Source: Bacillota bacterium (lineage in GTDB: Bacteria > Bacillota > Bacilli > Bacillales_A > Planococcaceae). Taken from it: a stretch of DNA of 27,436 nt. The stretch spans positions 1 through 27,436 of the forward strand of contig JAEXYZ010000085.1 in NCBI GenBank assembly GCA_023405135.1, in the 5' to 3' direction. This document shows positions 22,056 to 27,436 of the stretch, piece by piece. The position numbers and the translations under genes are program-made. The stretch's first letter is position 1. The number at the start of each line of letters is the position of its first letter. The notes beneath the pieces are model-generated. The model made no database searches, was not told the DNA's origin, and saw only the letters and a program-made list of their open reading frames with translations.

Positions 22056-23162
22056 ATGAGTGAACTTATTCACCGTTCAAAAACACGCCCAGTTCGTGTA
22101 GGTAATTTAACGATTGGTGGTAGTAATGAACTATTCATCCAAAGTATGTGTACAACAAAAACACATGATGTCGAAGCAACAGTTGCAGAAATTCTACGAT
22201 TAGAAGAAGCAGGTTGTCAAATTGTCCGTGTAGCAGTTCCAGATGAACGTGCTGCAAATGCAATTGCAGATATTAAAAAACGCATCCATATCCCGTTAGT
22301 TGCGGATATTCATTTTGATTATAAGTTAGCACTTAAGGCGATTGAAAATGGTATAGATAAAGTACGTATCAATCCAGGTAATATTGGTCGCCGTGAAAAA
22401 GTAGAAGCTGTAGTTAACGCTGCTAAAGCAAAAGGTATTCCTATTCGAATTGGCGTAAATGCCGGTTCTTTAGAACGTCATATTTTAGAAAAGTATGGCT
22501 ACCCTACTGCAGATGGTATGGTTGAATCTGCTCTACACCATATTAAAATATTAGAAGACCTAGATTTCCATGACATTATCGTTTCAATGAAGGCTTCTGA
22601 TGTGAATTTAGCGATTGAAGCCTACAAAAAAGCAGCAAAGGCTTTTGATTATCCACTACACTTAGGTATTACAGAGTCAGGAACTTTATTTGCTGGTACT
22701 GTAAAATCTGCTGCTGGTCTTGGGGCGATTCTATCAAAAGGAATTGGAAATACTTTACGTATTTCATTATCAGCTGATCCAGTAGAAGAAGTAAAAGTTG
22801 CTCGAGAGTTATTAAAATCATTTGGACTCGCTTCTAACATGGCAACTTTAATTTCTTGCCCAACTTGCGGTCGTATTGAAATTGATTTAATTTCTATTGC
22901 AAATGAAGTTGAAGAATATATTTCTAAACTAAATGTACCTTTAAAAGTAGCAGTATTAGGCTGTGCTGTAAACGGCCCTGGTGAAGCACGTGAGGCAGAT
23001 ATCGGTATCGCTGGTGCACGTGGCGAAGGACTGTTGTTCATGAAAGGTAAAACTGTTCGTAAAGTACCTGAGGAAACAATGGTAGAAGAGTTGAAAAAAG
23101 AAATCGATAAATTAGCAGCTGAAATGGCGGAAGAAAGATCAAAAGAAGAAGCAAATCTCTAA
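22056..23162 (+). CDS. ispG: 4-hydroxy-3-methylbut-2-en-1-yl diphosphate synthase (flavodoxin/ferredoxin)
   Basis: 368 residues from the ATG at 22056, with AAGGAGAGA nine bases upstream; the longer frame from 22002 has no such site. It performs the penultimate step of the MEP pathway, reductive opening of MEcPP to HMBPP, with a [4Fe-4S] cluster. The cluster ligands are Cys268 and Cys271 (LISCPTCGRIE), Cys303 (LGCAVNGPGEA) and Glu310 just after. The TIM-barrel part begins VRVGNLTIGGSNELFIQSMC and includes VRINPGNIG and GVNAGSLE. This is the short bacterial form. Electrons could come from ferredoxin or flavodoxin through a reductase of the type encoded at 6405, though nothing here proves that pairing. 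The nucleotidase-like gene follows after 16 bp, so they are probably co-transcribed. Confidence 0.97.
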   Translation: MSELIHRSKTRPVRVGNLTIGGSNELFIQSMCTTKTHDVEATVAEILRLEEAGCQIVRVAVPDERAANAIADIKKRIHIPLVADIHFDYKLALKAIENGIDKVRINPGNIGRREKVEAVVNAAKAKGIPIRIGVNAGSLERHILEKYGYPTADGMVESALHHIKILEDLDFHDIIVSMKASDVNLAIEAYKKAAKAFDYPLHLGITESGTLFAGTVKSAAGLGAILSKGIGNTLRISLSADPVEEVKVARELLKSFGLASNMATLISCPTCGRIEIDLISIANEVEEYISKLNVPLKVAVLGCAVNGPGEAREADIGIAGARGEGLLFMKGKTVRKVPEETMVEELKKEIDKLAAEMAEERSKEEANL

Positions 23163-23178
23163 GCTAGGGGGGTATAAA

Positions 23179-23757
23179 ATGACATCTAAAAATAAACCTC
23201 GCTTTGGGATTGATATAGATGGAACGGTGACAACACCTGATACACTTATTCCCCATATTAACAAACGTTATAATACGAATATTGTATTAGATGATATTAT
23301 TGAATACGATTTTTTATGTGCTTTTCCCCACCCAGTGGATCGAAAGGAATTTTCCCGTTGGTTTAAGGAGAACGAAGCACATATGTATTCCGTTAGCGAT
23401 ATTGCCAAGGATGCACAAAGCATTTTAAGCAAATGGCAGCACACTTACGAACTATACTATATATCTGCTCGTGATACGGATGTTTTTCATATTACTCAAA
23501 AATGGTTTGAAGACAATAAAGTTCCTTTCCACCATATTGAGTTAATTGGGAGCCATGATAAGCTAAGTGTAGCAAAAAAACATCAAGTAGAAGTTTTTTT
23601 CGAGGATAAACACGATAATGCTGTCATGTTGGCAGAAGAGTTAAAAATTCCGGTTTTATTATTTGATACACCGTACAATCGAAAACCTATTCCAACAAAT
23701 GTAGTACGAATAAACAATTGGTTGGAAGCAAATGATTGGATTAAGAGAAATTTCTAA
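23179..23757 (+). CDS. HAD-superfamily nucleotidase, YqfW-like (5'(3')-deoxyribonucleotidase family)
   Basis: 192 residues with a GGGGGG ribosome site. HAD motif I is FGIDIDGTVTTPDT (Asp12 nucleophile, Asp14 acid/base), motif II lies in YYISARDTD (Ser/Ala-Arg ~97), the motif III lysine is probably HDKLSVAKKH (~125), and motif IV is VEVFFEDKHDNA (~140). The cap inserted after motif I (~22-75) and the length fit the NT5C-type family that dephosphorylates (deoxy)nucleoside monophosphates. The B. subtilis relative YqfW also lies near ispG. The substrate is inferred from the family only. A terminator hairpin follows at 23766. Confidence 0.85.
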   Translation: MTSKNKPRFGIDIDGTVTTPDTLIPHINKRYNTNIVLDDIIEYDFLCAFPHPVDRKEFSRWFKENEAHMYSVSDIAKDAQSILSKWQHTYELYYISARDTDVFHITQKWFEDNKVPFHHIELIGSHDKLSVAKKHQVEVFFEDKHDNAVMLAEELKIPVLLFDTPYNRKPIPTNVVRINNWLEANDWIKRNF

Positions 23758-23765
23758 CATAAATT

Positions 23766-23798
23766 AGGGCTGTCCAGAATATTTTTCTGAACAGCCCT
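23766..23798 (+). terminator. Terminator of the ispG - nucleotidase pair
   Basis: AGGGCTGTCCAGAA (23766-23779) and TTCTGAACAGCCCT (23785-23798): a 14-bp GC-rich stem with one mismatch and a 5-nt loop, 8 bp past the stop. The following T stretch is interrupted. Confidence 0.8.
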
Positions 23799-23887
23799 CT
23801 ATGTTTATTTAAGTAAATAGTTTCTGTAGTGGAAACTTTTTACTTCAATTCTTCCTACTACGAAGCTGTTATCCTTCATCAAGTCGA

Positions 23888-23930
23888 AAAAAGCTTGTCC
23901 TATCAATGGTTTCGCAAAAGCTTTTTGTTT
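23888..23930 (-). terminator. Probable terminator of the 42-residue ORF
   Basis: AAAAAGCTT (about 23887-23895) and AAGCTTTTT (about 23918-23926) pair. On the minus strand the hairpin begins just past the stop at 23932 and ends in TTTTTT. Confidence 0.55.
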
Positions 23931-23931
23931 A

Positions 23932-24060
23932 TTAAATGTCTAATATTCCCCTACTCCACCGTTCCACAAATATTTCAAAAGAAATCCCATACTTCTCATA
24001 AATTTCATGATAAACAAAATAGACACCTAGTCGTTCTAAAATGTCATCATCAATTCTCAT
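23932..24060 (-). CDS. Small protein of 42 residues, unknown
   Basis: Within a 470-bp gap, a minus-strand frame starts at ATG 24060 with AAAGGAAAG upstream and ends at TAA, followed at once by a terminator-like hairpin. It encodes MRIDDDILERLGVYFVYHEI followed by YEKYGISFEIFVERWSRGIL and two more residues. The amphipathic, charged pattern with YEKYGISFE...FVERW...RG reads like a real small protein rather than noise, but I cannot name a family. The plus-strand 89-codon frame over the same bases lacks a ribosome site and reads as a shadow. Confidence 0.5.
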   Translation of the reverse strand: MRIDDDILERLGVYFVYHEIYEKYGISFEIFVERWSRGILDI

Positions 24061-24227
24061 TCCATCTTTCCTTTCCACATATATTTTTAACCAAATGACT
24101 TGTACATTTTGGCCGGTAAAAAACTTGTTACAAAATATTCATAAACGTTGTGAAAAATCTCATATTTCATTTGTAAATTTTTCTTTAAAATTTAATATGT
24201 AGAATATGTGGAATTGGAGGTTTTCCT

Positions 24228-24725
24228 ATGCGACTATTATCAATGGTTATAATACTTGTCTTTCTGCTACTTGTAAGTGGTTGTTCAGAAAAGTTAAACG
24301 AATTTAAGGAAGCTGCTTTAGAAATTGATACGACTGCTGAAAAGGCAGCAAAAGCGATTTCATTAGACGCCCATGCAATTCGAGAAATTGAACTTGTTTA
24401 TAATGATGAGACTTTTACAATCAATACGCTATTTAAAACCATTTTACGCGACGTACAATGGGAATATGAAGAATTTGATAATATACAAAGATTAAAAGTA
24501 AAGGGTAATTGGCAGGAGCCGATTTTTGAAAAATACATAACTTCTGATCAACTCCAAGAAGAACTTACTGAAAACGGTATGGTAACAATACAATTTGAAT
24601 TTATAGATGGCCAAATTAATCCTAAATCTACTTCATACCATTTGATTTTAAATAACAAAACAATTGCTGAAGATACAGGTGAAGATGCTTATAATTACTT
24701 ACTTGAATTCTATACATCTCTTTAA
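24228..24725 (+). CDS. Predicted lipoprotein, unknown function
   Basis: 165 residues from an ATG with TTGGAGG nine bases upstream. A signal peptide with lipobox LLVSGC predicts acylation at Cys19 and anchoring on the outer face of the membrane. The mature part begins with a helical stretch (SEKLNEFKEAALEIDTTAEK), then a compact mixed domain with VQWEYEEFDNIQRLKVKGNW and a C-terminal helix DAYNYLLEFYTSL. No family recognised. It stands alone: the 363-bp gap after it holds no gene I can support. Confidence 0.78.
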   Translation: MRLLSMVIILVFLLLVSGCSEKLNEFKEAALEIDTTAEKAAKAISLDAHAIREIELVYNDETFTINTLFKTILRDVQWEYEEFDNIQRLKVKGNWQEPIFEKYITSDQLQEELTENGMVTIQFEFIDGQINPKSTSYHLILNNKTIAEDTGEDAYNYLLEFYTSL

Positions 24726-25088
24726 ATTTCAATGATCCAAAGTAAAATAATGAATCCCCTTGATAAAGTCAAATGTACAATAAAATAAAAAAATAAATTA
24801 CTAATGAATAAATATAAATCTATATGAATTTTTTAACAAAGCACTTTGCTATTCGCACTTTTCATATCACTCTTAAAACGAGAGATGTTATTTTGGATTA
24901 TCATTATGACTTGCTATATACTTTAGTGCTCCAGTAAAGTCCATTGATAATTCTCATTACTAATCACATAATAGTCGTAAGAAATTATTTTATAGAATGA
25001 TTTCCCTGATAAAACAAATCTCTCCATAAATGCATAAACATGCTATACTTATTTATACAGAACTGACATTAATAAAGTTGAATCGAGA
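24726..25088 (+). other. Gap without a supportable gene
   Basis: AT-rich, no frame with a ribosome site seen on either strand. A TATACT (about 25044) some 45 bp before the next start could be a -10 box, but its -35 partner is poor. Confidence 0.4.
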
Positions 25089-26282
25089 ATGTTCGATAAA
25101 AAAATGCCTCTAGCAAAGGAACAATTATTTCAATTTCTATGTAGTATAAGTGATCAATATAAGACAGGAATTGCGATGATTAATTTAGAACAAGCTGACT
25201 TTCCAATTGTATATACAAATAACGCCTTCTCCAATTTAACTGGATATAAGGACGATGAATTAGTAGGAAAAACACTTAGCACATTTAATGGTATAAAAAC
25301 CGATTCTAAAATGAACGTTAAAATATATAATCGTTTATCTACTAAAACTCCCTTTGAACTAAACGTTTTACATTATCAAAAAGATGGTACTGATGCATTT
25401 GTTTCAGACATACAAAATGTTACTGCTGCACCTTTTCCAATTGCAAATCGCGAAATATTTATTACATTAAAAATCGGGATTTCTCATTTCGATCACACAT
25501 TGCCAATTGATGAAAGTATTCGTCCTGCGGATACAGCATTAACGAAGTCCCGACATCAAAAAGGAGCAATTGTTTCCTTTTTCGAAGCTGAAACAGATGG
25601 AGAGCTTGATATATTAAATCAATTAAGATATGGTTTGCAAAACGAAGAATTTTCTGTTCACCTACAGCCTAAAGTAAATTTAATAACTGCTGAGATTGAA
25701 GGATTCGAAGCTCTTGCAAGATGGTACTCCCCTGTTTTATGTCCTGTTTCACCTGTAGAGTTTATAAAAATAGCTGAACAGGCAGGAAAAATTCGTGAAT
25801 TGGATAACATTATATTAAAAAAAGTACTCCAATTCCAAAATGATCGACAAATAAAAGGTTTAAAAATGGTACCAATTGCAGTAAATATTTCACCTGTACA
25901 TTTTTATCATGAATCATTTGTGAATGATTTTATTACATTAGTTAATTTTTACAATGTCAGTTCGCAATTTATCAAAATTGAAGTGACAGAAAGTGTGGAG
26001 TTATTTGACTTTCAAAAAGCGAAAGAAATACTTTTAGAATTAAAACAATATGGTTATGAAAGTTCGATTGATGATTTTGGAGTTGGATTTTCAAGTTTAA
26101 GTTATTTAAAACAACTTCCATTCTCGGAAATTAAAATTGATCGAAGCTTTATAAATGATTTAAACGATGCGGGAATGCATGCTGTTGCAGAAGGAATTGA
26201 AACTTTGGAACAATTTGTTTTGCTACAAAAAATGGGATGTCGAACAGGTCAAGGATATTATTTCCATAAACCGACTCAATAA
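25089..26282 (+). CDS. PAS-EAL c-di-GMP phosphodiesterase with GGDEF remnant and short EAL
   Basis: 397 residues. Residues ~25-113 are a PAS domain (IVYTNNAFSNLTGYKDDELVGK) of the LOV-like type but without the photoactive cysteine. Residues ~115-166 (PFPIANREIFITLKIGIS ... PADTALTKSRHQKGAIVSFF) match only the last third of a GGDEF domain; the part with the GG(D/E)EF motif is missing, with the frame intact. The EAL domain has E207 (FEALARW), N266 (NISP), E298 (EVTES), D328-D329, K349 (KIDRS), E368 (AEGIE) and QGYYF. Between K349 and E368 there are only 19 positions, against 36 in the EAL protein at 3586-4443, so one helix of the barrel seems lost. Catalysis is therefore uncertain. The ribosome site is weak (CGAGA). 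Confidence 0.85.
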   Translation: MFDKKMPLAKEQLFQFLCSISDQYKTGIAMINLEQADFPIVYTNNAFSNLTGYKDDELVGKTLSTFNGIKTDSKMNVKIYNRLSTKTPFELNVLHYQKDGTDAFVSDIQNVTAAPFPIANREIFITLKIGISHFDHTLPIDESIRPADTALTKSRHQKGAIVSFFEAETDGELDILNQLRYGLQNEEFSVHLQPKVNLITAEIEGFEALARWYSPVLCPVSPVEFIKIAEQAGKIRELDNIILKKVLQFQNDRQIKGLKMVPIAVNISPVHFYHESFVNDFITLVNFYNVSSQFIKIEVTESVELFDFQKAKEILLELKQYGYESSIDDFGVGFSSLSYLKQLPFSEIKIDRSFINDLNDAGMHAVAEGIETLEQFVLLQKMGCRTGQGYYFHKPTQ

Positions 26283-26285
26283 AAT

Positions 26286-26331
26286 AAAAAATACCGCATG
26301 AACGATTTACTTTGTCCATGCGGTATTTTTT
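26286..26331. terminator. Bidirectional terminator between convergent genes
   Basis: Perfect 15-bp stem AAAAAATACCGCATG (26286-26300) and CATGCGGTATTTTTT (26317-26331). It serves the PAS-EAL gene (stop 26282) and overlaps the stop of the minus-strand hydrolase. Confidence 0.9.
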
Positions 26332-26980
26332 AATTACTATTTTCTACTAAATCTTCTGCAATAAAACTTACTAGATCGCGAAGATTATCCTGTGTAACAC
26401 CATGACCATCAGGGTATGTTTTATATGTAACATCGGCTCCATATTCAGTAAAGAATTCATTACTTGTTTGTCCCCATTGAATTGGATAAACATAATCATA
26501 CTCACCATGAGATATAAATATTTTCGTACGATTCAAAGGCATTTTTTTATACTCGTCAATAACGAAATCAGGTAAAAAACCACTTAATGCTACAGTTCCG
26601 CGAATCATTGGCCCCATTATAATTGATAAAGTTTCAGCAACAACTGCTCCTTGATTAAAACCGACTAAAAATATTTTTTCACTATTCAAATTAAATGTTT
26701 CAATTGCTTCAACAATAAAACTTTGTGTGAATATAATCATTTTATCGAATACTTCTCTTGTTGGTTTCCCCTCTTCTTCAAATGTATAGAAAGCATAACC
26801 AGGCGTATGTGTTATCGGACCTCTTAAACTAAATATATGACATTGACCTTTAAATTCTTCAACAAGTTGTAGCAAATCCTCTTCATTACTTCCTAAACCA
26901 TGGAATAAAAAAATGGCAGGATGCTTTTCATCATTATTCATAGTTGGTGGGATATGTTTAAATGTATAAGGCGAGTTCAT
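26330..26980 (-). CDS. Alpha/beta hydrolase (carboxylesterase/phospholipase type) with Ser-to-Asn nucleophile
   Basis: 216 residues from an ATG with AAAGGAAC upstream. Typical of the small carboxylesterase family (abhydrolase_2): AIFLFHGLGSNEEDLL (oxyanion region ~22-38), RGPITHTPGYAFYTF (~53-67), the nucleophile elbow VGFNQGAVVAE (~106-116), ISHGEYDYVYP (Asp162) and PDGHGV (His193). The elbow normally reads GFSQG; here codon 109 (26654-26656) is AAT, Asn, one base from AGT, Ser. Asp and His of the triad remain. Without the serine, ester hydrolysis by the usual route is not expected, so this is either a pseudoenzyme, a recent inactivating change, or a sequence error. It has no signal peptide and is monocistronic. 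Confidence 0.85.
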   Translation of the reverse strand: MNSPYTFKHIPPTMNNDEKHPAIFLFHGLGSNEEDLLQLVEEFKGQCHIFSLRGPITHTPGYAFYTFEEEGKPTREVFDKMIIFTQSFIVEAIETFNLNSEKIFLVGFNQGAVVAETLSIIMGPMIRGTVALSGFLPDFVIDEYKKMPLNRTKIFISHGEYDYVYPIQWGQTSNEFFTEYGADVTYKTYPDGHGVTQDNLRDLVSFIAEDLVENSN

Positions 26981-27377
26981 ATTTCTGTTCCTTTCTAAAT
27001 GAAATCATATACTGACCATTGTATCAAAGTTTTTCCTTAAGCGTGTCGTAATTTGTCTTATCATCGAATACCACTCTCTAAACACATTCATTTATTCGTA
27101 TTTGAATACTCCACCTTTTAGAAAAAATAGGAAAATTGGATTAAATTCTCCTGTTTAATTAAAAAAAAGGGGGAATTTTCTTCATGACTCTATACATAAA
27201 AATACAAGTAATATTTCACATCTTTTTTATTATATTCATATACTTTTAGTCTATTTTAAATATTTTAATTGTAAATATTAAATATTTGGATAAACTTATA
27301 ATAGATTAAAAATCACTAGTGTTGCATTAATATAATTTCAATATTAAAAACACTCAAAATCTTCACTAATTTTATTT
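26981..27377 (+). other. Gap; contains a possible 21-residue hydrophobic peptide
   Basis: No ordinary gene seen. AAATTCTCC (about 27144-27152) and GGGGGAATTT (about 27169-27178) can pair into a hairpin. AGGGGGA lies about nine bases before an ATG at 27184, which opens a 22-codon frame ending at TAG 27247-27249. Its product is almost wholly hydrophobic (MTLYIKIQVIFHIFFIIF plus three residues), the size and make-up of tiny membrane peptides or type-I toxins, but nothing else supports expression. Confidence 0.25.
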
Positions 27378-27436
27378 ATGGCAAAGAAAAAGTCCTTTAT
27401 AATGGATAAGTCAGGTGGTAACCCGTCCAAATCCAC
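27378..27436 (+). other. Composition change at window end; possible partial gene, strand unclear
   Basis: After AT-rich sequence the last 60 bases become less AT-rich. On the plus strand an ATG at 27378 opens a frame to the window edge (MAKKKSFIMDKSGGNPSKS) but no ribosome site precedes it. On the minus strand a frame ends at a TAA near 27347 after about 29 codons (VDLDGLPPDLSIIKDFF near the edge) and could be the 3' end of a gene. I cannot decide between them. Confidence 0.2.

Noticed and set aside
23829..24098. 89-codon plus-strand frame
   Set aside because: No ribosome site; opposite a small minus-strand frame with terminator; low-complexity aromatic/Ser/His make-up.
1..27436. CRISPR array, tRNA or rRNA genes
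   Set aside because: No regularly spaced direct repeats and no cloverleaf or rRNA sequence recognised on either strand.

Overview
This is a low-GC, AT-rich chromosomal segment of an endospore-type Bacillales bacterium (Bacillaceae/Planococcaceae-like; I cannot fix the genus). The evidence is strong Gram-positive Shine-Dalgarno (SD) sites, frequent TTG/GTG starts, many intrinsic terminators, a menaquinol oxidase qoxABCD operon, and a block sodA - yqgC-like - yqgB-like - yqfZ-like - ispG - yqfW-like in the order I recall from Bacillus subtilis.

Layout. 1-4450 is a worn region: a PAS-domain remnant, an nrnB-like DHH phosphoesterase broken by a frameshift, a membrane-anchored Mrr-like endonuclease broken by two frameshifts, and a c-di-GMP protein split into an EAL gene and a CBS/GGDEF gene (motif GGDDF). 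4541-4811 is a repeat-like element with 17-bp terminal inverted repeats and a GC-rich core. 4822-8800 holds a Ste24-type M48 membrane protease, a ferredoxin-NADP reductase under two Fur boxes built into its promoter, a patatin-like lipase and an unrecorded 57-residue gene. 8816-13276 is a four-gene minus-strand cluster (copper amine oxidase, APC permease, two unknown proteins) facing an AraC-type regulator. Both the oxidase and the regulator have lost their 5' ends at one shared junction, so the divergent promoter region appears deleted.

13829-17623 is the intact qoxABCD operon (terminal menaquinol oxidase), with a palindromic cre/Rex-like operator candidate upstream. 17672-19097 has a small membrane protein and a stand-alone uroporphyrinogen-III synthase-like gene. 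19222-23757 is the conserved sodA-to-yqfW block, interrupted between the yqfZ-like gene and ispG by a second GC-rich, highly structured intergenic element. 23932-27436 holds a 42-residue small ORF, a lipoprotein, a PAS-EAL protein with two apparent in-frame internal deletions, and an alpha/beta hydrolase whose nucleophile serine is replaced by asparagine.

How genes work together: qoxABCD forms one respiratory complex; the heme-pathway gene next to it may or may not be linked in function. The amine oxidase and permease plausibly once took up and oxidised a primary amine under the AraC-type regulator. ispG (isoprenoid precursor synthesis) is followed after 16 bp by the nucleotidase-like gene. 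Two c-di-GMP genes or gene pairs, at 2565-4443 and 25089-26282, both show damage in or next to the GGDEF part. No clear new defence system or CRISPR array is visible. The most unusual signals are the reciprocal truncation at about 12540, the terminator that carries the SD of the yqfZ-like gene, the two GC-rich elements, and the S-to-N esterase.
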